A stretch of 64,000 nt of DNA, from assembly GCA_963712305.1 (NCBI GenBank), contig CAVQHI010000002.1, positions 1,240,001-1,304,000 on the forward strand, read 5' to 3'. Both the position numbers and the translations under genes were made by a program. Position 1 is the stretch's first letter, and every line of letters starts with the position of its first letter. The notes below the pieces were generated by a model, which was not told where the DNA came from, did no database searches, and was given only the letters and a program-made list of their open reading frames with translations. Below are positions 44,269 through 53,189 of the stretch, piece by piece. The stretch is from DATFNI01 sp963712305. GTDB taxonomy: Bacteria; Bacteroidota; Rhodothermia; Balneolales; DATFMH01.

Positions 44269-45294
44269 ATGGTAAATCCTACAGATAAAAACTATATGCT
44301 CACCAAACAAAAAGCGCTTCATAAACTATTAATAGTCTTATGTATGCTGTTTTTGGTATCGTGCGGCCATTCCGGTAAGACACGCGTCATAAAACTGGCC
44401 AGCACGCTTCCAATGTCGCACCCGGTAAGTAAGGCATTGGTTTATCTGGCCAATCAGGTGAAGAAAGAATCGAATGGGAAGCTGAAAATCGTAATATACC
44501 CGAGTGGACAGCTTGGCAGCGAACGGGAAGCGCTTGAATTGCTTCAGATCGGAAGTATCGGCATGACCAAGGTATCGGCCGCAGCGCTCGAGAGTTTTGA
44601 TCCTGCCTTCAAGGCTGTGGATATGCCATACATTTTCAAGAATAAGAAAGAGCGATTCAAAGTCCTTGATAGTAAGATCGGCAAGCAATTGCTACTTGGA
44701 GCTCAAAAATTCTGGTTGCGTGGACTTTGCTATTACGACGCCGGGAGCAGGAGCTTTTATACTGTGAATAAAGCAGTGAACACACCGGATGATCTGAAAG
44801 GATTAAAAATTCGCGTGCAAAACAGTGATATTGCGGTGGCAATGGTTCGTGATCTTGGCGCAGCTGCAACTCCCATTTCTTTTGGAGAGCTTTATTCTGC
44901 GCTTCAACAGGGGGTTGTCGATGGTGCTGAGAATAATCCACCCAGTTTGTATTTCTCGAGGCAGTATGAGGTTGTTAAGTATTATTCGCTCGATGAACAC
45001 TCAGCTGTTCCGGATGTGCTTTTGATAAGTACCATTTTATGGAAAAGACTTACACCACAGGAACAGAAGTGGGTGCAGGATGCAGCCGATTCATCAGCCG
45101 TCTATCAGCGAAAAATATGGGCCCAGCTGAGTCAGAAATCCTTAGATGAGATACAAAAAGCCGGTGTAAAGATTATTCATCCTGACAAAAGCGCATTTGC
45201 TAAGAAAGTGCAGCCGCTCTACAACCAGTACAAAGAGAAGGACCCCCAAATCTATAACACGATTAAAGAAATTCAGGACATGGAAAAAAAATGA
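44269..45294 (+). CDS. dctP: TRAP transporter solute-binding lipoprotein (DctP type), probable uronate binder
   Basis: 341 residues as drawn; an ATG at 44296 would give 332. The leader ends in the lipobox LVSC (Cys32, or Cys23 from the shorter start). The DctP fold is seen in KLASTLPMSHPVSKALVYLA, YPSGQLGSEREALELLQIG, LKGLKIRVQNSDIAVAMVRDLGAAATPISFGELYSALQQGVVDGAENNP. The conserved Arg in KIRV usually binds a substrate carboxylate. The gene follows the uronate genes directly and precedes the two membrane subunits, so glucuronate/galacturonate or an unsaturated uronide is the likely ligand. Confidence 0.92.
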   Translation: MVNPTDKNYMLTKQKALHKLLIVLCMLFLVSCGHSGKTRVIKLASTLPMSHPVSKALVYLANQVKKESNGKLKIVIYPSGQLGSEREALELLQIGSIGMTKVSAAALESFDPAFKAVDMPYIFKNKKERFKVLDSKIGKQLLLGAQKFWLRGLCYYDAGSRSFYTVNKAVNTPDDLKGLKIRVQNSDIAVAMVRDLGAAATPISFGELYSALQQGVVDGAENNPPSLYFSRQYEVVKYYSLDEHSAVPDVLLISTILWKRLTPQEQKWVQDAADSSAVYQRKIWAQLSQKSLDEIQKAGVKIIHPDKSAFAKKVQPLYNQYKEKDPQIYNTIKEIQDMEKK

Positions 45295-45318
45295 TAAATA
45301 AGGTCTGGGTGGTGATTA

Positions 45319-45822
45319 ATGGATAAGATGAAAAGTATCAAAGAACAGATCGACAAGTATCTCGGGTATCTGTTGGCTGCGATAATGGGTTTGATGGTTC
45401 TCGACGTTGTTTGGGGAGTGATAATGCGTTATCTCTTCAATAGTCCGAGTTCATTTACTGACGAGTTGGCCCGTTATTTTCTAATCTGGGTCGGTCTGCT
45501 CGGTGCAGCCCTGGCTGCAGGAAAACAGATGCACCTCGCCATCGACCTTCTTCCGAAGAAACTGGAACCTGAAGGACGGAAGAGGCTCAACATAATTATT
45601 GAGATCATCATTTTCCTGTTTGCACTAAGTATTCTGGTGATTGGTGGGGCACGTCTCGTTTACATTACGCTGACTCTCGGCCAGGCTTCCCCCTCTCTGG
45701 GAATACCACTTGGTTATATATATATCGTACTGCCGCTCAGTGGTTTACTTATCATGTACTATTCGGTCATTAACATTGTCTTGGCGCTTAAAGAAACGCC
45801 TGAAAATTCACCTGTTAAATAA
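45319..45822 (+). CDS. dctQ: TRAP transporter small membrane subunit (DctQ type)
   Basis: 167 residues with four hydrophobic helices. Signatures include VWGVIMRYLFNSPSSFTDELARYFLIWVGLLGAALA and the characteristic QMHLAIDLLP. It partners with the large subunit encoded six bases downstream in Na+-driven import. Confidence 0.93.
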   Translation: MDKMKSIKEQIDKYLGYLLAAIMGLMVLDVVWGVIMRYLFNSPSSFTDELARYFLIWVGLLGAALAAGKQMHLAIDLLPKKLEPEGRKRLNIIIEIIIFLFALSILVIGGARLVYITLTLGQASPSLGIPLGYIYIVLPLSGLLIMYYSVINIVLALKETPENSPVK

Positions 45823-45828
45823 AAGATT

Positions 45829-47133
45829 ATGGGAATCTGGGACGTCATTATTCTTGTGGCCAGTTTTGTATTGTTAATTGCAATCGGTGTTCCTATCGCA
45901 TTCAGTATTGGTATTTCGTCTTTACTCACCATGTTTATGAGTATTATCCCGATACCTGCGCTGACCACGATGGCTGAGCGTATGGCAGCCGGACTGGATA
46001 GTTTTACCTTACTCGCCATTCCTTTTTTTATACTAGCCGGCCTTCTTATGAACAGAGGAGGCATAGCCGGTAAGCTGATAGATTTTGCAAAATCGCTGGT
46101 CGGAATGTTTCCGGGCGGACTTGCCTATGTGAATATTATCGCAGCTATGTTGTTTGGAGCTGTTTCCGGTTCCGCTGTCGCGGCTGCTTCGGGTATCGGT
46201 GGTTTCATGATCCCCCGTATGGAAAAAGAAGGCTATTCAAAACCATTCAGCGCAGCTGTCAACATCACTTCTGCCACGACGGGCCTTATTATTCCGCCAA
46301 GTAATATCCTTATCGTTTATTCCCTGGCCAGTGGCGGTGTTTCTATCGGTGCATTATTCCTTGCAGGGTATATTCCCGGCATTCTTGTTGGTCTGTCACT
46401 GATGGTGGTTGCCGGTGTCTTCGCCTATATGCATAAATATCCGGTCGGAGATCGTCCATCGGTCAAATTCATCATACTTAAGTTCCTCGATGCCATCCCA
46501 AGTCTTTTCATGATCATCCTCGTCATCGGAGGGATCGTCGCGGGCATCTTTACGGCAACGGAAGCATCTGCGGTTGCAGTAGTTTATACGTTGATATTGT
46601 CTATGTTTTTCTACAAGCAGATTAAAGTCAGTGACCTGCCAGGTATTCTTACAGAGACCGTCCTAACGACGGCGATCGTTATGCTATTGATTGGGGCATC
46701 AATGGGGATGTCCTGGATCATGTCCTATGAGCAGATCCCACAGACCGTCAGTGCCGCACTACTATCGATAAGTCACAATAAGATCATCGTACTGTTAATT
46801 ATTAATGCGATTCTGTTGTTTGTCGGGATGTTCATGGATATGACGCCGGCCGTTCTGATCTTCACCCCAATTTTTCTCCCGATCGTTACTCAGTTCGGAA
46901 TAAGCCCGATCCAGTTCGGAATTATCATGGTATTGAACCTTTGTATTGGTCTGTGTACGCCGCCGGTCGGATCTGTTCTGTTTGTAGGGTGCGGGGTTGC
47001 TAATATCAGTATTAGTGAGGTTGTTAAGCCTCTAATGCCACTATTTATAGCGATGATCGTATCGTTGCTTATCATCACCTATGTCCCACAACTTAGCTTG
47101 TGGCTGCCGCACTTCTTTGGTTTTAGCGGTTAA
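45829..47133 (+). CDS. dctM: TRAP transporter large membrane subunit (DctM type)
   Basis: 434 residues with about 12 membrane segments. Typical sequences: GVPIAFSIGISSLLTMF, FTLLAIPFFILAGLLMNRGGIAGKLI, FGAVSGSAVAAASGIGGFMIPRM, ITSATTGLIIPPSNILIVYSLASGGVSIGALFLAGYIPGI and CIGLCTPPVGSVLFVGC. It forms the translocation path of the TRAP system. The sulfatase gene follows after 32 bases. Confidence 0.95.
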   Translation: MGIWDVIILVASFVLLIAIGVPIAFSIGISSLLTMFMSIIPIPALTTMAERMAAGLDSFTLLAIPFFILAGLLMNRGGIAGKLIDFAKSLVGMFPGGLAYVNIIAAMLFGAVSGSAVAAASGIGGFMIPRMEKEGYSKPFSAAVNITSATTGLIIPPSNILIVYSLASGGVSIGALFLAGYIPGILVGLSLMVVAGVFAYMHKYPVGDRPSVKFIILKFLDAIPSLFMIILVIGGIVAGIFTATEASAVAVVYTLILSMFFYKQIKVSDLPGILTETVLTTAIVMLLIGASMGMSWIMSYEQIPQTVSAALLSISHNKIIVLLIINAILLFVGMFMDMTPAVLIFTPIFLPIVTQFGISPIQFGIIMVLNLCIGLCTPPVGSVLFVGCGVANISISEVVKPLMPLFIAMIVSLLIITYVPQLSLWLPHFFGFSG

Positions 47134-47165
47134 AACTTATTCTATAGCATAACGAGGATGTTCGG

Positions 47166-48548
47166 ATGAAACGCAGCGAGTTCATAAAGTCAGGGTTAGC
47201 ACTGTTATCTGCAGGTGCTCTCGGCGGAATGACAGGTAAACACGCTTTTGGTCTTAACCTTGACGATTATCATAAACCGAGCGATCTGAATGTTATTTTT
47301 ATACTCGCCGATGATCTGGGATACAACGACTTAGGCTGCTACGGGCAAAAGGATATTCTCACACCAAATGCCGACCAGCTTGCGGATGACGGAATCAGGT
47401 TTACCCAGTGCTACGCGGGTTCGACGGTTTGCGCACCTTCGCGTGACACATTAGTGACCGGCAAGCATACCGGCCATTGTACGGTGCGGGGAAATTATAT
47501 CCTGAACGGGGAGAAGAGGGTCCGGATACCTCTGCCCAAAAATGATTTCACGGTTGCAGACATGCTGAAGCAACACGGTGAACAAACCGGGATGATCGGA
47601 AAATGGGGACTGGGTAATGCCGGATCGACAGGTATACCGAACAAACAGGGATTTGATTATTGGTATGGGTTCCTCGATCAGCATCACGCCCACGATTATT
47701 ACCCGACATATTTGTGGGAAAACCAGCACAAGGTAACGCTAAAAGGGAATTTGAATGGTCAGAAAAAAGAATATGCCCACGACCTGTTTACGGAGCATGC
47801 GTTAGATTATATCAGGAAGAATCGGAGCGACCGGTTCTTTTTGTACCTGCCGTATACCATACCGCACGCAAAATATGAGATACCCAGTACGGAACCATAT
47901 ACTAACAAAAATTGGTCCCAACAGGAAAAGGTGTACGCAGCAATGGTCACCCGGCTCGATCGCGATCTGGGCAGGATGCGAGCTTTGCTCAGAGAGCTGG
48001 ATATCGATAAAAAGACGGTTATTTTCTTCACGTCAGATAATGGCGCAGCAGAAAAATGGAAGGGACGTTTCAATAGCACTGGTGAGTTTCGGGGAATAAA
48101 ACGAAGCATGTACGAAGGTGGTTTACGTGCTCCAATGATTGCTGCACTGCCGGGTGTCATCCCCTCGGGCAAAGTAAGTGACATGCCTTGGTACTTTCCT
48201 GACGTGATGCCAACACTTGCCAATATTGCCGGCTTGAAAGCTCCTGAAAATATTGATGGCGTAAGCGTCTGGCCGGCACTGCAGGGGCAACCGCAATCAG
48301 CCGCGGATCGCGTCTTCTACTGGGAGTTTTTTGTAGTGCCACCTGACAATACATTCAAGCAGGCGATCCGATGGAATAACTGGAAAGCTGTCAGAAATTC
48401 AGCGCATGCGCCGATCGAATTGTATGATCTGGCTGGTGATCCGTCTGAAAGCCACAATATTGCCGACACCAATGAAATGATCGTATCAAAAATGGAGAAC
48501 TGGATGAAAACACAGCGGTCACCATCTCCATATTGGCATATCAGTTGA
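47166..48548 (+). CDS. Type I sulfatase, exported
   Basis: 460 residues with a Tat-like leader (MKRSEFIKSGLALLSAGALGG). The formylglycine signature CAPSR with Cys89 as the residue to be modified, the metal-site sequence VIFILADDLGYNDLGCYG, IGKWGLG, and FFTSDNGAAEKW identify an alkaline-phosphatase-fold sulfatase (arylsulfatase A type). It would remove sulfate esters from a carbohydrate outside the cytoplasm. It sits in the uronate operon between transport and KduI, which implies a sulfated uronate-containing polymer. No sulfatase-maturation enzyme is in the window. Confidence 0.93.
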   Translation: MKRSEFIKSGLALLSAGALGGMTGKHAFGLNLDDYHKPSDLNVIFILADDLGYNDLGCYGQKDILTPNADQLADDGIRFTQCYAGSTVCAPSRDTLVTGKHTGHCTVRGNYILNGEKRVRIPLPKNDFTVADMLKQHGEQTGMIGKWGLGNAGSTGIPNKQGFDYWYGFLDQHHAHDYYPTYLWENQHKVTLKGNLNGQKKEYAHDLFTEHALDYIRKNRSDRFFLYLPYTIPHAKYEIPSTEPYTNKNWSQQEKVYAAMVTRLDRDLGRMRALLRELDIDKKTVIFFTSDNGAAEKWKGRFNSTGEFRGIKRSMYEGGLRAPMIAALPGVIPSGKVSDMPWYFPDVMPTLANIAGLKAPENIDGVSVWPALQGQPQSAADRVFYWEFFVVPPDNTFKQAIRWNNWKAVRNSAHAPIELYDLAGDPSESHNIADTNEMIVSKMENWMKTQRSPSPYWHIS

Positions 48549-48612
48549 TCAAAATGCATAATTGTATTAGTCTTAAAGACTGAATGATCCTCGGCTTTAC
48601 ATTGTAGTTATA

Positions 48613-48628
48613 TTGTTACCGCGAACAT
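48613..48628. promoter_or_regulatory. Putative LacI-family operator upstream of kduI
   Basis: TTGTTACCGCGAACAT: 13 of 16 match to the shared palindrome with the central CG retained. It is 182 bases before the kduI start, in the 261-base gap that follows the sulfatase gene. Confidence 0.55.
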
Positions 48629-48809
48629 TTGGTTATCGCATAACTAAATATTGCCAAAAAGATTGGATTTATGTTTTACCATATGGGAATATTGTTTTTG
48701 CTCAAAAACACGGGATCATTTGTTGCTTTGAATGATTCCAAACCAATTTCTGATTAAATAAATATTAGATAAAAAGTTAACCCAAAATCTTAAAGAACAA
48801 ATATCAGAT

Positions 48810-49628
48810 ATGGAAGTACGACATCCAACGCATCCATTAGATGCCAAACAATACAGTTCAGAACGACTTCGCCAGGAATATGTCCTTGAAAACCTGATGC
48901 AAGACGGAAAAATAACAACGGTCTACTCTCATAATGACCGTATGATTGCCGGCGGTGCAGTGCCGGGTACTAAAGAACTAAAACTGGAAACCGACGATGC
49001 TTTGAAAGCCGACTATTTTCTTGAGCGCAGGGAACTGGGCATTATTAATACCGGCAGCAAAGGTTCGGTGAGTGCTGACGGCGAATCCTACGAACTTGAG
49101 GCGGGCGAGTGCCTGTATATAGGAAGGGGAATCAAGGATGTGCGTTTCAAAGGAAATGGTGCACGTTTCTATTTGATTTCCACCCCGGCTCATAAAAACT
49201 ATCCCACCAAAAAAGGGACAAAGGACAAAGCAACCATTGAAAACCTGGGTTCGGATGTAGCTTGCAATGAACGTTCTATCTTCAAGTTTATTCATCCCGA
49301 CGGCATTAAAAGCTGCCAGTTGGTTATGGGTTATACCGAGTTGAAGGAGGGAAGCATCTGGAACACTATGCCGGCACATACCCACGACCGCCGTTCGGAG
49401 ATTTACTTTTATTTCAATCTTGCAGATAACGATCGTGTCTTTCATTTCATGGGTGAACCGGACGATACTCGTCATCTGGTGCTCAGTAATGAAACAGCCG
49501 TCATCTCTCCATCCTGGTCGATCCATGCCGGATCAGGGACAGGCCCATACACATTTATCTGGGCAATGGCTGGTGAAAATCAAAGCTTCGCAGACATGGA
49601 CTTCGTCGCCATGGATGAGCTTAAGTAG
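48810..49628 (+). CDS. kduI: 5-dehydro-4-deoxy-D-glucuronate isomerase
   Basis: 272 residues, two-cupin protein. The opening VRHPTHPLDAKQYSSERLRQEYVLENL and the zinc-site sequence PAHTHDRRSEIYFYF are diagnostic of KduI. It isomerises 4-deoxy-L-threo-5-hexosulose uronate, formed spontaneously from unsaturated uronate released by GH88/GH105 enzymes, to 3-deoxy-D-glycero-2,5-hexodiulosonate. KduD is the next gene. An operator candidate lies upstream. Confidence 0.95.
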   Translation: MEVRHPTHPLDAKQYSSERLRQEYVLENLMQDGKITTVYSHNDRMIAGGAVPGTKELKLETDDALKADYFLERRELGIINTGSKGSVSADGESYELEAGECLYIGRGIKDVRFKGNGARFYLISTPAHKNYPTKKGTKDKATIENLGSDVACNERSIFKFIHPDGIKSCQLVMGYTELKEGSIWNTMPAHTHDRRSEIYFYFNLADNDRVFHFMGEPDDTRHLVLSNETAVISPSWSIHAGSGTGPYTFIWAMAGENQSFADMDFVAMDELK

Positions 49629-49790
49629 ACGAAGATTTTTGGAATGATGGAAATATGGAAGACTGGAATGTTGGATTCTACTGACACTTCCATTATTTCC
49701 AATTTTCCATCTTTCCTTTCACAAAGCTCCACATCAAGATATTAGTCTGAAATAAATATTAAGAATCTATAAATAAGAAATGCACTTGCT

Positions 49791-50558
49791 ATGATTTTAG
49801 ATGATTTTAGTTTGAAGGGTAAAACGGCCTTGGTGACGGGCAGCAAGAGAGGTATTGGAAAAGCCATTGCTGTTGGCCTGGCCGAGGCCGGTGCCGACAT
49901 TATTGGAGTGTCCGCTTCACTTGATCCGAAGAACAGTGAAGTTGGTAAAGAAGTGGAAGCAATCGGCCGGAATTTTACCGGCTATCAATGCGATTTCAGT
50001 AACCGCAAAAATCTCCATGCTTTTATTAAAGAGGTCAATGCCAACCATGATACCGTTGACATCCTGGTCAACAACGCCGGTACTATCAAACGGAAACCTG
50101 CAGCTGAACATCCGGATGAATATTGGGATGAAGTGCTGGAGGTTAATCTGACTGCTCCGTTCATACTGAGTCGTGAATTCGGTAAAAAGATGCTGGAACG
50201 TGGCGAAGGAAAAATCATCTTTATCGCTTCCTTGCTCACCTTTCAGGGGGGTATTCTGATCCCGGGATATGCCTCGAGCAAAGGCGGTATTGGCCAGCTT
50301 ACAATGGCTCTTTCCAATGAATGGGCAGGAAAAGGAGTAAATGTAAATGCGATTGCACCCGGTTACATCGCAACAGACAATACGGCTCCTTTGCGGGCGG
50401 ACGAGAAACGGAATGAAGCGATTCGCAGCCGTATACCGGCCGGACGCTGGGGACAAACCCGCGATCTCGTTGGCGCTGCCGTGTTTCTATCTTCCAGCGC
50501 ATCGAATTATATTGACGGAACCATTGTCACCGTAGATGGTGGCTGGATGGGAAGATAA
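49791..50558 (+). CDS. kduD: 2-dehydro-3-deoxy-D-gluconate 5-dehydrogenase
   Basis: 255 residues, SDR with TGSKRGIGKAIAVGLAEAGADIIGVS, VNNAGTIKRKPA, IASLLTFQGG and YASSKGG, ending VDGGWMGR; the IKRKPA and terminal GGWMGR are typical of KduD. It reduces the KduI product to 2-keto-3-deoxygluconate, joining the kdgK-eda route. It follows kduI after 160 bases that hold an imperfect hairpin, and precedes the GH88 gene by 18 bases. Confidence 0.93.
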   Translation: MILDDFSLKGKTALVTGSKRGIGKAIAVGLAEAGADIIGVSASLDPKNSEVGKEVEAIGRNFTGYQCDFSNRKNLHAFIKEVNANHDTVDILVNNAGTIKRKPAAEHPDEYWDEVLEVNLTAPFILSREFGKKMLERGEGKIIFIASLLTFQGGILIPGYASSKGGIGQLTMALSNEWAGKGVNVNAIAPGYIATDNTAPLRADEKRNEAIRSRIPAGRWGQTRDLVGAAVFLSSSASNYIDGTIVTVDGGWMGR

Positions 50559-50576
50559 ACACAAATTGGAGATTTT

Positions 50577-51806
50577 ATGATAGCGAAAGGTTCAGTCAAG
50601 AGTTTTACGGGTATCGCGCTTTTTAGCTTACTTGCTTTATTCGGATTTAGATACCTGCAAAAGGAGCACAAAAGTGAAAATGCTCAGAACCTCACCATAT
50701 ATCCGCGGCAGAATCTTGATTTTGCCATGAAACAGCTTCGTTACGCTGTTGATACGTACCCCGACAGCACAGATTTTCCCAGGACCGTCAATGATGATGG
50801 TTCCATGAAGGGAGTTGGAGCGAGCGACTGGACCAGTGGTTTTTTCCCGGGTGAACTCTGGTACATGTACAAATATACCGACAAGCCTTTCTGGAAGAAC
50901 GAGGCCTCCAAATGGACCAATGAACTGGAAAGTCAGCAATACAATACTCACACACATGATGTGGGTTTCATGATGTATCCCAGTTTTGGTCACGGATACC
51001 TGTATACAAATAATGAGCATTACAAGCAGGTAGTGATTCAGTCGGCGAAATCACTGATTACTCGTTTTAATCCCAAGGTTGGGGAGATCAAATCATGGGA
51101 TAATACGAAGTGGAAGTACCCGGTCATCATCGACAACATGATGAACCTGGAGTTGTTGTTCCGTGCCACCGAGTACAGCGGCGATAGCACATTTTATCAT
51201 GTCGCGGTCACCCACGCACTTCATGCAATGAAGTCGCACGTAAGACCGAATGGAAGCACCTTTCATGTTGTGGACTTCGATCCGGAAACCGGTAAAGTTG
51301 TATGGAAGGGTACGGCACAGGGATACGCCGACAACTCAACCTGGGCCCGCGGCGAGAGCTGGGCGCTATACGGTTTTACGATGGCTTATCGCTACACTAA
51401 AGACAAGCGGTTTCTCGAAACGGCCCAAAAAGTTGCTCATTTCATCCTTACCAACAAGAATCTTCCTAAAGACGGTGTTCCATACTGGGACTACAACGCA
51501 CCCAATATCCCAGACGCGCCGCGTGATGCTTCGGCGGGAGCAATTATGAGCTCTGCTCTGATTGAGCTGAGCGGATATGTTCCCTCAGCAGAGGCCAAAC
51601 AATATCTTCAGATGGCTAAGAAAATTATCCACAGCCTGTCCTCTCCCAAATACAGGGCGCCGAAAGTTGGAAGCAACGCCGGTTTCATTCTTAAAAAAAG
51701 CGTCGGCAGCAAACCTGCAAATTCGGAAGTCTCAGTCCCGCTTGTTTACGCTGATTACTACTACATCGAAGCCAACTTGCGATACCTGGAATTGATGAAG
51801 AAGTAA
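50577..51806 (+). CDS. GH88 unsaturated glucuronyl hydrolase, exported or anchored
   Basis: 409 residues with an N-terminal hydrophobic segment (residues ~10-25). The (alpha/alpha)6 barrel shows HTHDVGFMMYPSFG and YPVIIDNMMNLELL (the two catalytic Asp residues), then QGYADNSTWARGESWALYGFTMAYRYT and PYWDYNAPNIPDAPRDASA, typical of GH88 rather than GH105. It hydrates the 4,5-unsaturated uronyl residue left by a lyase and so releases the substrate chain for KduI/KduD. The heparinase II/III-type lyase at 21051 is a likely supplier. It appears to lie in one operon with kduD. Confidence 0.92.
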   Translation: MIAKGSVKSFTGIALFSLLALFGFRYLQKEHKSENAQNLTIYPRQNLDFAMKQLRYAVDTYPDSTDFPRTVNDDGSMKGVGASDWTSGFFPGELWYMYKYTDKPFWKNEASKWTNELESQQYNTHTHDVGFMMYPSFGHGYLYTNNEHYKQVVIQSAKSLITRFNPKVGEIKSWDNTKWKYPVIIDNMMNLELLFRATEYSGDSTFYHVAVTHALHAMKSHVRPNGSTFHVVDFDPETGKVVWKGTAQGYADNSTWARGESWALYGFTMAYRYTKDKRFLETAQKVAHFILTNKNLPKDGVPYWDYNAPNIPDAPRDASAGAIMSSALIELSGYVPSAEAKQYLQMAKKIIHSLSSPKYRAPKVGSNAGFILKKSVGSKPANSEVSVPLVYADYYYIEANLRYLELMKK

Positions 51807-51843
51807 TGTCGGTTGCGAGTTTCCAGTTTCGGGTTTTACTCTT

Positions 51844-51876
51844 TCCCCCTTAAAAAAAGAGGTGAAGGGGGTTGTT
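51844..51876. repeat. G/C-run dispersed repeat between GH88 and Gfo/Idh genes
   Basis: TCCCCCTTAAAAAAAGAGGT followed by GAAGGGGGTTGTT; same plan and orientation as the copy at 53190-53226. The CCCCCTT and AAGGGGG runs can pair into a hairpin. Confidence 0.5.
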
Positions 51877-51912
51877 AACGAGCGGAATTAAACGGCACCT
51901 CAGCGTTTTCCA

Positions 51913-51959
51913 TCGTTCCCATGCTCTGCATGGGAATGCAATTCTAGAAGCTCTGCTTC
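51913..51959. repeat. Dispersed hairpin repeat, copy 2 (CGTTCCC...GGGAATG)
   Basis: CGTTCCCATGCTCTGCATGG, then GAATGCAATTCTAGAAGCTC and TGCTTC; the same architecture as copy 1 at 25686-25733 with compensating changes in the stem (CCCATG/CATGGG). It lies in the leader of the Gfo/Idh gene, and an open frame through it gives a false N-terminal extension. Confidence 0.6.
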
Positions 51960-52006
51960 GGTTAATTCTGGAGAACAATTACGGTTATAGAAACATAATT
52001 CCCAAA

Positions 52007-53008
52007 ATGTCATCCACATTCAAATTCGTCATCGTCGGCACTGGAAATATCAGCAGAACCTACTGGAAAGCGATTGGAAACCTGCGGGGGATAGAAGTCG
52101 CAGGATTTGTATCGCGCAGCTGGAAATCACCAAACTGGCTGCCGAACGATATGAAGATCGAAGTGGGTGGATCCCTGGGTGAAATCAAAAATGAGTTTGA
52201 TGGGGTGATCCTTTGCACACCGAATGGAATGCATCCTGCCGGAGCGATTGAAGCTGCAAAACTGGGTAAACATGTATTAACTGAGAAATCAATTGGGATT
52301 ACATTTGAGTCGATCGATGAGATGATCGAGGCGTGTATAGAGCACAATGTGAAGCTCGGCGTAGCATACCAGCGCCGGATGAGTCCGGATAACCAGGTTA
52401 TGAAAAAGTTGCTCAATGACGGCAGCCTCGGACGCATCTATGCTGCCGATCTCACTGTTAAGAATTATCGTGACGATGCCTATTACCAAAGCGGAGCCTA
52501 TCGAGGTACATGGAACATGGACGGCGGTGGACCCTTTATGCAGCAGGCAGCACATCAGGTTGATCTGTACGGATGGTTTTTCGGTAAACCAGAGAAGATT
52601 GTTAGTGCATACGGGACTCTGGCGCATGATATCGAGGTAGAAGATCATGGCGCTGCTATACTCAAGTATTCGAACGGTATGATCGGTACGATGATCGCTT
52701 CAACCATTGCTAAACCCGGTTTTGATGCCAGACTGGAGATTCACAGCGAGAAGGGCACGGTGATTATGGAGAACGATATAATTACCACTTGGACCGTAGA
52801 GGATTTGGAAAACCAAAGCAGAGTAGCTAAAGGCAAAATTCACAGCGGAGCCAGCAGTGCTTCCGTAGAAGATACCTCCGGTCACGAAGCGATAATTTCG
52901 GATTTTGTCGCTGCCGTTCATGAGAACAGGGATCCATATGTTACCGGCGAATCAGCACGACTTACAACCGAAATCATACTTGGGATTTATGCCAATAACC
53001 TGGCTTAG
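52007..53008 (+). CDS. Gfo/Idh/MocA-family NAD(P)-dependent oxidoreductase
   Basis: 333 residues from the ATG at 52007 (MSSTFKFVIVGTGNISRTYW). The frame is open to 51872, but the 45 extra codons cross a dispersed repeat and are not credible. The Rossmann motif VGTGNISRTYW, the LCTPNGMHPAGAIEAAKLGKHVLTEKSIG segment (EK near residue 95) and the C-terminal beta-sheet domain are typical. Members oxidise sugars or act on their derivatives; substrate cannot be read here. It lies downstream of GH88 and may handle a further uronate or rare sugar. Confidence 0.88.
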   Translation: MSSTFKFVIVGTGNISRTYWKAIGNLRGIEVAGFVSRSWKSPNWLPNDMKIEVGGSLGEIKNEFDGVILCTPNGMHPAGAIEAAKLGKHVLTEKSIGITFESIDEMIEACIEHNVKLGVAYQRRMSPDNQVMKKLLNDGSLGRIYAADLTVKNYRDDAYYQSGAYRGTWNMDGGGPFMQQAAHQVDLYGWFFGKPEKIVSAYGTLAHDIEVEDHGAAILKYSNGMIGTMIASTIAKPGFDARLEIHSEKGTVIMENDIITTWTVEDLENQSRVAKGKIHSGASSASVEDTSGHEAIISDFVAAVHENRDPYVTGESARLTTEIILGIYANNLA

Positions 53009-53101
53009 TATGCCAATAATTTTGGTTTGAAAGAAAACACCCCCCATCATTATCAGGAGCTCCATTTATTAAACGATTGTTAGCAGATTATGACATGGGA
53101 T

Positions 53102-53136
53102 AACAACCCCCTGCACCCCCTTTTCTAAGGGGTAAG
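53102..53136. repeat. G/C-run dispersed repeat, forward copy of an inverted pair
   Basis: AACAACCCCCTGCACCCCCT followed by TTTCTAAGGGGTAAG. It is the approximate reverse complement of the element at 53190-53226, 54 bases away. Confidence 0.55.
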
Positions 53137-53189
53137 GCTGCGCATATTTCGTTAATTATGCTTTAGGTTGTATGGGATGACAGCAATAA

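Noticed and set aside
49640..49725. Imperfect hairpin of GGAAATATGGAA-like sequence between kduI and kduD as a terminator
   Set aside because: The pairing is imperfect, AT-rich and lacks a T-run; kduD follows in the same direction and may be co-transcribed.
52938..52953. ATGTTACCGGCGAATC resembling the LacI-type operator inside the Gfo/Idh gene
   Set aside because: The right half-site is lost (11 of 16) and the bases encode the ordinary Tyr-Val-Thr-Gly-Glu-Ser run near the C-terminus; a similar hit in the SDR gene near 39896 also encodes Val-Thr-Gly.
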